A stretch of DNA of 44,492 nt from Candidatus Gottesmanbacteria bacterium RBG_16_52_11 (GTDB lineage: Bacteria > Patescibacteriota > Microgenomatia > UBA10105 > UBA927): NCBI GenBank assembly GCA_001779095.1, contig MFJD01000004.1, positions 34,632 through 79,123 on the forward strand. Reading direction: 5' to 3'. Positions within the stretch are counted from its first letter, which is position 1; each line of letters opens with the position of its first letter. Positions 6,136 to 15,136 of this stretch are shown in pieces. The position numbers and the translations under genes are program-made. The notes beneath the pieces are model-generated. The model was not told the DNA's origin. It worked only from the letters and a program-made list of their open reading frames with translations, and searched no databases.

Positions 6136-8561
6136 TCCGATGCCGCACCTGTTGCCTCCGGAGATACACAGTAGAGCAGCATGAGCCCGGCGGATTAGTC
6201 AGATTCTGGGGCGGAGGTGGCGTGGAATGCGGAGGCCCCGGAGCAAATGACGGATGTTCGGTGGACCGGGGGCTTTATAGCATCGTCTATAACGAAATTG
6301 CCGAAGAAGTCGCCAGTCAAGTGCCGGAACTGACCCGGCGGGATAGGAGCCTGGAGGTCAAACGGAGATTCCGGGACCGGCACTACGAACCTGATATGAA
6401 ATACCGGGCCAGGGAACTGTCAGGCAAAACCGAATATGAAGGTCCGGAATTTACCGTTAACGATGACGGAGAAATCTACTATCCCACCGCGGGCAGAACC
6501 TTAAACGAGCTGTTCGAAAGGCAGAAACAGTACCGGCCGGAATCATATTCGCCGGCCGAGCACCAGACGGCACTTTTAGTGCAGCGTGAGATTGTGAGAG
6601 GGACGGAGTCCGGTACATCCGAAGTCTCCCATATATCTTATTTCCGAAGTGGTGAGGGTGAAGAGCGGATCCGCGATGTATTTACCCTTTCATGGGACGG
6701 CCGGAAAGGCCGGACCCGGGTAACAAATATAGCTCCCGACGGCAATCACCATACCGTCAGGGAAGCGCAGACGGTGATGCGGTCCATGTTTTCCGGTTAC
6801 CGTGAAGTTAATCCCCAGCCGGAAATATTCGTTTTTGCCAGGATTGCGGATTTTCCGAAAGCGCAGCCGGACACCGTCCGGAAAACCACGGAATTATCCG
6901 CCGGGTATATTTCCACCCGGATTGTCGCCGGAACAAAGGCGGATCAGGAGCAACCGCAACCGGTGAAAACAGCCGCAGATCCTGAAAATGAAAATATCAG
7001 AAGTGATACTTATGGAATCCGGGACACGGACGGTATTTCCCATATTCCGACCCTGGGCAGATCGGAACCGGCGGATTCAAAACCGGAACAGATTCTCAAG
7101 CAGCCGGAGGTGATCCGGGATAACCGTCCTGACATAAGTATTGCTGCCAATACCGATGCCGGAGGGCAGGTACGGTTTGTCAGCGTCTGGGAGACGGTCT
7201 TCCCGTACCTGACGGTTGCCGGAGGGAAACCTGATACGGATACCGGGCAGCGACCGGCGGAAACAATGAAGGAAATCAGTAACACAGATCGCCCAAATCC
7301 GGACGGAACCGGACTTCCGGAATATGTATCCGCCGAAGGAGATATCATACCCGGTGCAGGTGATGCGCTGATGACGTCAATAATGGTTAAACTGGCTACT
7401 TTTGTACCCGAATCTCCGGTATCGATTTTAATTATCAGACATATGTCAGCCGGACAGACGGATAACGGGGAGATCCGTAATCCAAATCCGGAAACAGGCG
7501 GAAGGCCGGATGACCAGGTTGCGGAAATCCTCGGACCGGAGTTACCGGATCCGGCAATCCGGATAGCGGAGTCTCCGGCACAAACGGAACCGGAATTATA
7601 CCCGGCTGAAAATACAGCGGGTCAACTGCTGATCGTAGCTATGGAGATAAATACCGGAAGCGCCGGTATTCCGGAGGAATTGGTCGGATCCGTCCTGTCG
7701 GAATCAACTCAGCCAGATACGGATGAAACGGAACCGAAGCCGGTTGCCGGATTTTCCGGCGGGGAGGGGCGGACACTAATACATATGTCAGAGAATCCCG
7801 ATGCGCTCCGGGAATCAGGTTCCCTCCGGGTTGACGTAATGCTGGAAACTGTTAATAACCTGGTTCTTGCATATTTTGAAAAGAAAAACGGAGAAAGTAA
7901 TGATCCGGTAGCCGGCCGGCAGATCCATGAACCGGATCATGATCATCAGTATTTAGCCGGCGGGGATAATCCCGCGTACCAAATAGCCGACAGGCTGACC
8001 GGTCTGCCGGAAAAGGAGAGTCTCATCTGGCTGGGAATACTGATTGCAGCAGAAGGTATGGTCGGAGACGGCGATTCCGGTTCCGGTATTTACATAGAAT
8101 TTCCGACAACCGGGATTGCCCGGGACGAGACGATAATTTCCGAACCCGGACCGTCATCGTTATTGATGACGGACGCCGGGGAGCAGCAGCTGCAGACTGA
8201 AGTAAAAACTGAGCTTCTCTCTGTCATGTTCGGTCTGTTTGTCACTATGCTACTTAAGCGACCGGACGGCGGTGATAATCCGGTTTCAACAGGGCAGCAG
8301 GGAGGATCCGATATGGGTCAACGAAAGGTTTACCCCGTCACTGCTGCCGCAGAAGCGGATCTTGGAGAAACTCCGGGAGTCTGGTTGATCCTGTCGATAA
8401 TCTGGCATCTGACCATGCTGCGGGAGGGGGGTTTTGGGATGTCCGGTGCAAACCAAAACCCGTCAGGTACGGTTTTATTACCGGCTGCCGGTCCAGCTCA
8501 ACTGCCGGTATCGGGGGATGTATTTCCCGGCATAATGCCGGAATTATTTACCGGTAACTGA
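6132..8561 (+). CDS. large unknown protein: conserved N-terminal domain plus long acidic Pro/Glu/Gly-rich region
   Basis: An 809-residue open frame coupled to the GNAT gene (ATGA overlap). A GTG at 6222 preceded by GGAGG is an alternative start that would remove a Cys/Gly-rich N-terminus. Residues about 48-240 look globular (YSIVYNEIAEEVASQVP, RRDRSLEVKRRFRDRHYEPD, EGPEFTVNDDGEIYY). The remaining 550 residues are rich in Pro, Glu, Asp, Gly and Thr, look disordered, and are punctuated by short hydrophobic segments such as LLSVMFGLFVTMLL and GVWLILSIIWHLTML that could be membrane or amphipathic helices. Base use is extreme, with dense CCGG words. It precedes a proline-rich protein and a HerA/VirD4-like ATPase, suggesting a role with that machine. 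Function not recognised. Confidence 0.65.
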   Translation: MIRCRTCCLRRYTVEQHEPGGLVRFWGGGGVECGGPGANDGCSVDRGLYSIVYNEIAEEVASQVPELTRRDRSLEVKRRFRDRHYEPDMKYRARELSGKTEYEGPEFTVNDDGEIYYPTAGRTLNELFERQKQYRPESYSPAEHQTALLVQREIVRGTESGTSEVSHISYFRSGEGEERIRDVFTLSWDGRKGRTRVTNIAPDGNHHTVREAQTVMRSMFSGYREVNPQPEIFVFARIADFPKAQPDTVRKTTELSAGYISTRIVAGTKADQEQPQPVKTAADPENENIRSDTYGIRDTDGISHIPTLGRSEPADSKPEQILKQPEVIRDNRPDISIAANTDAGGQVRFVSVWETVFPYLTVAGGKPDTDTGQRPAETMKEISNTDRPNPDGTGLPEYVSAEGDIIPGAGDALMTSIMVKLATFVPESPVSILIIRHMSAGQTDNGEIRNPNPETGGRPDDQVAEILGPELPDPAIRIAESPAQTEPELYPAENTAGQLLIVAMEINTGSAGIPEELVGSVLSESTQPDTDETEPKPVAGFSGGEGRTLIHMSENPDALRESGSLRVDVMLETVNNLVLAYFEKKNGESNDPVAGRQIHEPDHDHQYLAGGDNPAYQIADRLTGLPEKESLIWLGILIAAEGMVGDGDSGSGIYIEFPTTGIARDETIISEPGPSSLLMTDAGEQQLQTEVKTELLSVMFGLFVTMLLKRPDGGDNPVSTGQQGGSDMGQRKVYPVTAAAEADLGETPGVWLILSIIWHLTMLREGGFGMSGANQNPSGTVLLPAAGPAQLPVSGDVFPGIMPELFTGN

Positions 8562-8632
8562 TGATTAACCGCGGCCGGCGGCTGAGTGTTTTATATCAGT
8601 CCGGCCGGGTAATTCATGATACAATGAACACT

Positions 8633-9079
8633 ATGAACGACCTGCCCCAAATACCTCAGACAGACGGTTCCGGCGGTCCGTCGGCGGTGACGCCGGGATC
8701 ATCGCCCGCCCTCTCCGTCCCGCCAGTGACAGGCGGGGGAATGCAGAAGGAAGCTGAAGGTGCAATACATATGGGTCCGATCGAAGCTCCCACGCTGACT
8801 GAAGTGGGAAAGGATATCGAACTGCCGAAGGAGGTTGCACAGTCAGGCGTAAGCATACCGCCGACAACAATTCCCATACCGCAGATTCTGAAATCCGCCG
8901 GAGTGGCTCCTCAGGGGGCGAATGTCACACTTCCGAAACCTCAGCCCAGTTCAGTACCGCTGACGGATGACCAGATTGCCCAGGGGCTTAAAAAAAGCGT
9001 TTTTGATTCGTGGCGCTGGCTGGCTGAATGGTGCACCAGGAAGTTAAAGCAGTTGCGGCTTGCCGGTGGTCAGAAATGA
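8633..9079 (+). CDS. proline-rich small protein associated with the HerA/VirD4-like ATPase
   Basis: Start chosen at ATG 8633 (148 residues) because a -10 box TACAAT at 8620-8625 puts transcription start on this ATG; in-frame ATGs also exist at 8624 and 8561. Residues 1-120 are a low-complexity Pro/Gly/Ser/Thr linker containing PTTIPIPQILKSAGV, and the C-terminus is a compact helical segment, LTDDQIAQGLKKSVFDSWRW, followed by WLAEWCTRKLKQLRL. This arrangement resembles small proteins found next to membrane ATPases in CPR genomes (recollection, not a search). It may be an adaptor or anchor. It has its own promoter, so it need not depend on the upstream riboswitch. Confidence 0.65.
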   Translation: MNDLPQIPQTDGSGGPSAVTPGSSPALSVPPVTGGGMQKEAEGAIHMGPIEAPTLTEVGKDIELPKEVAQSGVSIPPTTIPIPQILKSAGVAPQGANVTLPKPQPSSVPLTDDQIAQGLKKSVFDSWRWLAEWCTRKLKQLRLAGGQK

Positions 9080-9119
9080 AGGAAACGGGATGTCGCTGTG
9101 ATTAATACCGAAAATAAAT

Positions 9120-11468
9120 ATGCCTGAGGCCTTCACCGATCTTTTGTACCGGATGGAAATGATTATCATCAGCGTGATGATGATGCTGGCGGCTTTGGGC
9201 GGACTGGGATTACTGGCTTATGTCGGATTTCTCCTCTGGAAGTACCGGAACCGGGAATACGAATCACTGGAGCATCTGCTTTTACTGGTATCGGTGCCCA
9301 GAGAGAATGAAATTAAAATTGATGCGGCGGAACAACTGTTTGCCAGCCTGCACAGTATGCACCATGGCGGATTCGGATCTTTCCTCAAACCGGCAGAACA
9401 CCTGAGTTTCGAAATTGTCGCCAGAAAAGAAGACATCCGTTTTTATGTCAGTATGCCGCAACGGCTCATGGACATGGTGGAAAAGCAGATCCACGGGACC
9501 TATCCGGGTGCGGATATCAAGGTGGTTGACGAATACAATATTTTTTCCGAAACCGGCAAGGTCGCGTTCGCATCGATGGTGCCGAAGTATTCGGATTACC
9601 TGCCGCTCCGGACTTTCCGTGATCTACCGGTTGATCCGTTGTCATCGATAACATCGGTACTGGCCAAAATGCAGGATGGGGAAGGAGCGGCCGTCCAGGT
9701 TCTGGTACAACCGACCGGTGACAAGTGGCGCAGCCGAGGCGGCAACTACGTTGCCAATACCAAGAAGCACGAAGCCAATCCTGAAAAAGCAAGCTTCCAC
9801 ATCGATCCCAAATCCCTGGATGCAATCAGTCAGAAAATGGCGAAACCGGGATTCAATACCGTCATCCGGCTGGTGGTTTCGGCAAACACGAAGGAAACGG
9901 CGAAAATGAACCTCGACAATCTGGTTTCGTCATTTGCCCAGTTTTCTTCCGACAACAACCATTTTACCAAAACCAGGCAGCCGTTGAAGTCCCTGTTCAT
10001 GAAGGATTTCATATACCGCTATTTTCCGGTAGTAAACCTGCCGATGATGAAACAGTTCGGAGTATTAAACAGCGATGAGCTGGCATCCGTATATCACTTT
10101 CCCAATAAATCCGTGGAAACAGCTCACATCTTCTGGCTGAACGCCAAGCGGGCCCCGGCCCCGAGCCAGATTCCTAACGAGGGGCTATTCCTCGGTGTAT
10201 CCCGATACCGGGGTATATCCCGTAATATTTATGTCGAACTGGATGACCGGCGGCGGCATTTCTATATCATCGGAAAAACCGGCACCGGCAAATCACAGCT
10301 TCTGGAAGAGCTGGTGATGCAGGACATCAAGGCCGGAAACGGCCTGGCCGTGATTGATCCGCACGGCGACCTGATTCAGGGCATCATGGAACGCATGCCG
10401 CCGGACCGGGCTGAAGATGTGATCTACTTTGATCCGGCGGATACCGAACGGCCGATGGGTCTGAACATGCTGGATGCCAGCACCGAGGAGCAGCGGCATT
10501 TCGTAGTCACGTCAATCGTGGGTTTAATGTACAAGCTATATGACCCGATGAAGACCGGAATCATCGGTCCCCGGTTTGAACACGCAGTTAGAAACGCGAT
10601 GCTCACCGTCATGGTTGAACCGGGAAATACGTTCGTGGAGGTCGTCCGGGCCCTGACGGACAGCTCATTCGTTCAGGAGTTGCTGCCTAAACTTACGGAC
10701 CCGATTATCCGCCGTTACTGGACGGACCAGATTGCCCAGACGGCGGATTTTCACAAATCCGAGGTGCTGGATTACATCGTGTCAAAGTTCGGCCGGTTCG
10801 TAACCAATAAAATGATGCGCAACATCATCGGTCAGTCAAAGTCGGCCTATGATTTCCGTAAAGTTATGGATGACGGTAAGATCCTTCTGGTTAACCTGGC
10901 AAAAGGCAGGGTGGGAGAGGAGAACAGCAATTTTCTCGGATTAATACTCGTGCCCCGGATACTTATTGCGGCAATGAGCCGCACCAACGTGGCGGAGGAA
11001 AAGCGCCGGGACTTCTATCTGTACGTTGACGAGTTCCAGAATTTCGCAACGCCCGACTTTGCCCAGATTCTGTCCGAAGCCCGTAAATACCGTCTGAATC
11101 TGATTGTCGCTAACCAGTTTACCAGCCAGATGGAAGATGAGGTGAAAAACGCCGTATTCGGCAACGTCGGAACGCTGATATCATTCAGGGTCGGCGTTCA
11201 GGACGCCAATTATCTGCAGCATGAGTTTACGCCCACATTCACCGAAGCAGATCTGATCAATATCGACCGGTTCAATGCTTATGTCAAAACTACCGTCCAT
11301 AACGAGCCGGTCAAGCCGTTCAGTATTGATCTGACCAAGGATATGCGGAAAGTCATGGCCGAAAGAAATCCCAAGATTGCCGAGGCGATTATCCAGCTAT
11401 CACGCCTTAAATACGGCCGGCCGCGAGAACTTATCGAAGCTGAGATCTCCCAGCGGGCCAGGCTTTAG
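9120..11468 (+). CDS. membrane-anchored HerA/VirD4 (type IV coupling-like) ATPase
   Basis: A 782-residue protein with one or two N-terminal transmembrane segments (about residues 12-41), a roughly 300-residue middle region, then a motor domain: Walker A IGKTGTGKSQLL (Gly385-Ser392), the IDPHGDLI segment typical of the HerA/TraG group, Walker B YLYVDEFQNF (Asp637, Glu638), and ARKYRLNLIVANQF near the sensor region. Such ATPases form hexamers that pump DNA or protein through membranes. CPR genomes commonly carry this protein without a full conjugation system. It could serve DNA transfer, competence-related or pilus/secretion processes. No relaxase, pilin or VirB4 is present nearby, so conjugation is not supported here. 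Confidence 0.85.
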   Translation: MPEAFTDLLYRMEMIIISVMMMLAALGGLGLLAYVGFLLWKYRNREYESLEHLLLLVSVPRENEIKIDAAEQLFASLHSMHHGGFGSFLKPAEHLSFEIVARKEDIRFYVSMPQRLMDMVEKQIHGTYPGADIKVVDEYNIFSETGKVAFASMVPKYSDYLPLRTFRDLPVDPLSSITSVLAKMQDGEGAAVQVLVQPTGDKWRSRGGNYVANTKKHEANPEKASFHIDPKSLDAISQKMAKPGFNTVIRLVVSANTKETAKMNLDNLVSSFAQFSSDNNHFTKTRQPLKSLFMKDFIYRYFPVVNLPMMKQFGVLNSDELASVYHFPNKSVETAHIFWLNAKRAPAPSQIPNEGLFLGVSRYRGISRNIYVELDDRRRHFYIIGKTGTGKSQLLEELVMQDIKAGNGLAVIDPHGDLIQGIMERMPPDRAEDVIYFDPADTERPMGLNMLDASTEEQRHFVVTSIVGLMYKLYDPMKTGIIGPRFEHAVRNAMLTVMVEPGNTFVEVVRALTDSSFVQELLPKLTDPIIRRYWTDQIAQTADFHKSEVLDYIVSKFGRFVTNKMMRNIIGQSKSAYDFRKVMDDGKILLVNLAKGRVGEENSNFLGLILVPRILIAAMSRTNVAEEKRRDFYLYVDEFQNFATPDFAQILSEARKYRLNLIVANQFTSQMEDEVKNAVFGNVGTLISFRVGVQDANYLQHEFTPTFTEADLINIDRFNAYVKTTVHNEPVKPFSIDLTKDMRKVMAERNPKIAEAIIQLSRLKYGRPRELIEAEISQRARL

Positions 11469-11534
11469 CGCAGTTCTGCTTTACTTTTTCCATACGTTTA
11501 TTTTATCCTGCGTTTATTCCGTTATTGTACACAC

Positions 11535-12938
11535 ATGAATTCCCAAACCGAAGAATCCGGCAGCGGTAAAAAACACGAGGTGACCATTTATATCTCGAAC
11601 ATGTCCGAGGACGTGTGGCCGTTTATATCCGCCATGTCCGATCCGGATGCCCGGCGTTATGAGATCGAGGAAAACGCGACGCTGTCGGATCGCGACCTGT
11701 TTGCTTTTGCCGGCGAAGACCATCTGCTGTTTATATCCCCCAAACCGGTTAGCCGGGAGTTTCAGTTGTACTACCTGTCGCTGTTCGGGAATACGGATTT
11801 TATCGAACTGACACCCCGGCAACACAGCGGTGAAATCTGCAAAGATATTCTCCGCGATGAAACGATAATGCAGGCAATCGTCAGGGCAGCCAATTCATCG
11901 AAGCGGTTAACCGTTATTCCGTACGTCACATCAATGCAGTTTCTCAGGCTGGTCGAGGAACTGAGGAGCCGGGAACTTGATATATTTACACCGGAGTCGC
12001 CGGAAGAGGAGGATGCCTGGACCGTGAATTTTTACGGCAGCAAATCAGGCATCCGGCAGCTGGCGCAGAAAAGTTCCGCGGCGGAGCCTGACTTCGCTAT
12101 GCCTGACGGGCTGATCTGTGTCAATGTGCTGGATGCTTCGCGGATTGCCGCGAAAAAGTACCTGCGGAACCAGGGCGTAGTGCTCAAAACCAACAAGGGG
12201 CATTCCGGAGCCGGACTCCTTATTTTCCGTCCGGGAGACCTGCCGGTATCCTACCATGCGTGTGCCCAGGAGATTCTCGAAACGCTGAAAAAGGATGCAT
12301 ACTGGGACCGGTTTCCCATCGTAATTGAGGATTATATTGCGACCAATCCGCAGGTGGCGGGAGGCAATCCGAATGTCGAGTTCAAGATATATAAAAGCGG
12401 CCGGATTGACTTCCTGTATTACTGCATTCTCCGGGTGACCGACAGCGGAGTATTCAAAGGTATCGAAATCAGCAGTGGTGTCATGCCGGACCGGGTGGCA
12501 GCGCAACTGGTGGATACCGGATTTTTCATCGCCGAGCAGTTCGCCGGGGCAGGGTACCGGGGTTATTTTGACGTCGATTACGTCGCCGGCCGGAGCGGCA
12601 AATTATATGTGACTGAAAGCAATGTCCGTAGAACCGGCGGAACGCATGTCTATCACGTGGCAGTTGCGCTGTTCGGGAAGGATTTCATGTACCGGACATA
12701 CGTACTTTCAAATAACCTCTACCCGTTACCCAACAAGAAGAAGATATCTTCATTCAGCCGGGCATTGGAATGTATAAAGCCGGTCCTGTATGACCGGAAA
12801 ACCGGAGAGGGTGTCATTCTGGCTTCTGAGAGAGTCATATCCATCGGTTGCCTGGCGTATATCGTATTCGGTAGGACCGAGCGGCGGGCGCTTGAAATCG
12901 AGCGGGAAATGGAATCACTAATAGCTGCCAAGGATTAG
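11535..12938 (+). CDS. ATP-grasp ligase, PGM1-like (peptide bond-forming)
   Basis: A 467-residue protein with an N-terminal Rossmann-like pre-ATP-grasp region (about 15-180) and an ATP-grasp fold. VVLKTNKGHSGAGLLIF holds the ATP-binding lysine and glycine loop, and GYRGYFDVDYV...LYVTESNVRRTGGTH gives the metal-binding Asp/Glu/Asn set and a GGTTH-like ending, as in the PGM1 (pheganomycin) group of peptide ligases. The predicted reaction is ATP-dependent amide bond formation between a carboxylate and an amino group. A -10 box TATTGT (11523-11528) puts the ATG at the transcription start. It converges, with no gap, on a femX-like gene, and the whole neighbourhood concerns amino-acid ligation to envelope precursors. 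Confidence 0.75.
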   Translation: MNSQTEESGSGKKHEVTIYISNMSEDVWPFISAMSDPDARRYEIEENATLSDRDLFAFAGEDHLLFISPKPVSREFQLYYLSLFGNTDFIELTPRQHSGEICKDILRDETIMQAIVRAANSSKRLTVIPYVTSMQFLRLVEELRSRELDIFTPESPEEEDAWTVNFYGSKSGIRQLAQKSSAAEPDFAMPDGLICVNVLDASRIAAKKYLRNQGVVLKTNKGHSGAGLLIFRPGDLPVSYHACAQEILETLKKDAYWDRFPIVIEDYIATNPQVAGGNPNVEFKIYKSGRIDFLYYCILRVTDSGVFKGIEISSGVMPDRVAAQLVDTGFFIAEQFAGAGYRGYFDVDYVAGRSGKLYVTESNVRRTGGTHVYHVAVALFGKDFMYRTYVLSNNLYPLPNKKKISSFSRALECIKPVLYDRKTGEGVILASERVISIGCLAYIVFGRTERRALEIEREMESLIAAKD

Positions 12939-13964
12939 TCAGAGGCGGCGGGTACGTTTGCGGATATATTCCACCGCGAAGTTGGCCGCATACCGCGCCG
13001 GACTGAGTATCAGATCCTGCGCATGGAGATAGCATACATCGGTTCCGCCGAATCCCCGTTTGAAAACAGAAACGCCGTAAAACCGGTGGCCGGTATCATC
13101 AGGAGCCACGACACCCCAGAAGTTATAGCGCCGCTGGCCGCGCTGTCTGGCACGGCGGATAGCTTCCCACTGAATCAGGTACGCGCCGGGGTACTGCCGG
13201 CCTTCCTCCGTTGAGGCTCCATAGTGGTAGACGGCCTCCGGTCCGTAGAAAATAATAAATGCCTGAGCGAGAAGGCTGGAATCTTTGTACGCGCTATATA
13301 GAAAAGCCTGACCGTCTGATGCAAATGCTTTGAACTGCTCGTAAAGGTAAGGGTAGGAGAATGGTACGAATTTCTGGCGCCGGGCGGTTTCGGTCTGAAG
13401 TTGGAAAAATGCCCGGATGTCGGCCGGGTCCTGTGACTCTTTCACGATAATACCCAAGGACTTGGCTTTGCGGATTTCGTGGCGGGTGGTTTTGCGCATA
13501 TTGGCCAAAAGCGTTTCTTCAGGGAGCGACAGATCGAGCTGGGAGGTGGTTTCTGCCTCCAGATGCATCTGGGCGGGCAGGAATCCCAGTCCGGAAAACA
13601 GTGACCGGAAAAACGCGTCATCCGGCAGCTGAGGTCTGACCCGGACAAAGGCACATGCGTATCTGTTGCCGGTTTCCCTGACACCATCGGCGAAAGCCGA
13701 TACCAGGCTTTTTTCCGTAAAATCCAGAATCGGTCCTCCGGCGACGCTCAGGTAACGGCCGCGCCGGGCAGGTTCAACCACGGTTAACAGAACCCCCGCG
13801 AGTTTATTTCCTTCATAAAATCCCAGGTTGTCGACGGATTTTCCTAAGTTGCGGTGAAACTGACCCCACTGCCAGGACTGCAGGAAGTTAGCTTCAGGCC
13901 TTTTGGCAAGGAATGACTCCCAGACGGTTTTGTCCGATACAGGTACTATGCGGATCCGTGCCAT
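12939..13964 (-). CDS. FemAB/FemX-like peptidoglycan interpeptide aminoacyltransferase
   Basis: A 341-residue protein of two GNAT-like halves. FLQSWQWGQFHRNLG near the N-terminus, MRKTTRHEIRKAKSLGI in the middle and AYLIQWEAIRRARQRGQRRYNFWGV near the C-terminus are hallmark segments of the FemABX family, which transfers amino acids from aminoacyl-tRNA to the stem peptide or lipid II. No coiled-coil insertion is evident, so it is closer to FemX than to FemA/B. It overlaps the DegT gene upstream by 19 bases and ends the four-gene operon. The amino acid it transfers cannot be read from sequence. Confidence 0.88.
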   Translation of the reverse strand: MARIRIVPVSDKTVWESFLAKRPEANFLQSWQWGQFHRNLGKSVDNLGFYEGNKLAGVLLTVVEPARRGRYLSVAGGPILDFTEKSLVSAFADGVRETGNRYACAFVRVRPQLPDDAFFRSLFSGLGFLPAQMHLEAETTSQLDLSLPEETLLANMRKTTRHEIRKAKSLGIIVKESQDPADIRAFFQLQTETARRQKFVPFSYPYLYEQFKAFASDGQAFLYSAYKDSSLLAQAFIIFYGPEAVYHYGASTEEGRQYPGAYLIQWEAIRRARQRGQRRYNFWGVVAPDDTGHRFYGVSVFKRGFGGTDVCYLHAQDLILSPARYAANFAVEYIRKRTRRL

Positions 13965-15136
13965 CGGTTAATCCTTTCGCAAATTTCCCTGGCCGTTTCA
14001 GTGTTTACCCCTCGGTGGGTGGGTAGATTGACCATCATATCCGCTACTTTTTCAGCGTTGGGACACTCTCCCCGGTAGGTAGTCCGGGACAGGAATTTCC
14101 GGGGAGCAACCGGCGCATCGTACCAGATGTCGCCCAAGTGAACACCCTGCCGTTTCATAACCCTTAACAGTCGGTCGCGGTTTTTTACCAGAACCGGAAA
14201 CCTGAGACATGCGGACCGGGGGATATCGATGACTAATGCGGGAAGTATCATTACCTCCGGCAGATTCCGGGCATAAACCCGGGCGATTGACTGCCGGCGT
14301 ATCAGATCAGCATTCAGATTCGTCAGCTCGCGGACCAGACGGGGAATATACCAGTCAGGCAAATTCCGGGTTGACAGGCTTTTTTCACTCCCTATCGGTG
14401 TGGTTAAAAGGCCGGACTTCTTCACCAGTGCATGGAATACTTTACCCCCATAGGGATACGCCGACCGGATAATAAAGGTCAGCAGGGGATACAGACAGTC
14501 CTTCATCTGCTGTATCCGGCCGACGGATCCGAAGCGCTCCGTAGCTTTTCTCTCCGTACGCCGGAATATTACCGCTCCGCCGGATACGCAGTCGATCAGT
14601 TTGTCCTGGCTGAAGGATAAGCAGACCGCATCACCGACAGTCCCGGCGTTCCGGCCATCTGGATATAAGGTTCCAGTGGAATGAGCCAGGTCCTCTATCA
14701 GGGCAAGCCCGTTCCGGCGGCAAATATCTGCAATCGGCGCGATGTCGGCCGGGAAACCGAGCGTATTCTGAACTATCACAGCGCGGATTGCCGGCCTGGT
14801 TTTCAGCGCCTTCTTCAGGGTTACAGCTGAGAAGTGCAGCGTTCCGGGATCAATATCGAGAAACACCGGCACCATACCCGCAGCAGTGATCGCCTGCCAG
14901 ACGGCAATGCAGGTGTATCCGCAGATTGCCACTCCGGATCCGGGCGGTAGTTTCATTGAAGTTAAGGCCAGACGCAATGCCTCCCGGCCTTTGTAAGTAA
15001 ATACAGGATTTCTGCCGTACCGGTTTTTGAGGATACCCGCGGCCTGAAGCCGGGCGGACCGGCGGGATAAATCCAGGGTAAATTTCAGGGCTTCCGTCAG
15101 CGTGTAATTCGAACCCAGTGAGTTAAAAATATTCAT
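13946..15136 (-). CDS. DegT/DnrJ/EryC1/StrS-family PLP aminotransferase
   Basis: A 396-residue fold-type I PLP enzyme. VPVFLDIDPGTLHF (about 89-102), the LIEDLAHSTG motif with Asp149 binding the PLP ring nitrogen, and SFSQDKLIDCVSGG with probable Schiff-base Lys179 are the standard DegT pattern. Members make amino-sugars or other amine intermediates for cell-surface polymers. Its partners here are a FemX-like transferase, an alpha/beta hydrolase and a MurF-like ligase, which suggests that it makes an amino-containing building block for an envelope peptide or glycan. It overlaps both neighbours by a few bases, consistent with one transcript read leftward. Confidence 0.87.
   Translation of the reverse strand: MNIFNSLGSNYTLTEALKFTLDLSRRSARLQAAGILKNRYGRNPVFTYKGREALRLALTSMKLPPGSGVAICGYTCIAVWQAITAAGMVPVFLDIDPGTLHFSAVTLKKALKTRPAIRAVIVQNTLGFPADIAPIADICRRNGLALIEDLAHSTGTLYPDGRNAGTVGDAVCLSFSQDKLIDCVSGGAVIFRRTERKATERFGSVGRIQQMKDCLYPLLTFIIRSAYPYGGKVFHALVKKSGLLTTPIGSEKSLSTRNLPDWYIPRLVRELTNLNADLIRRQSIARVYARNLPEVMILPALVIDIPRSACLRFPVLVKNRDRLLRVMKRQGVHLGDIWYDAPVAPRKFLSRTTYRGECPNAEKVADMMVNLPTHRGVNTETAREICERINRWHGSA

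Noticed and set aside
9120-11468. Conjugative element
   Set aside because: Only the coupling-type ATPase is present; no relaxase, VirB4, pilin or origin of transfer nearby.
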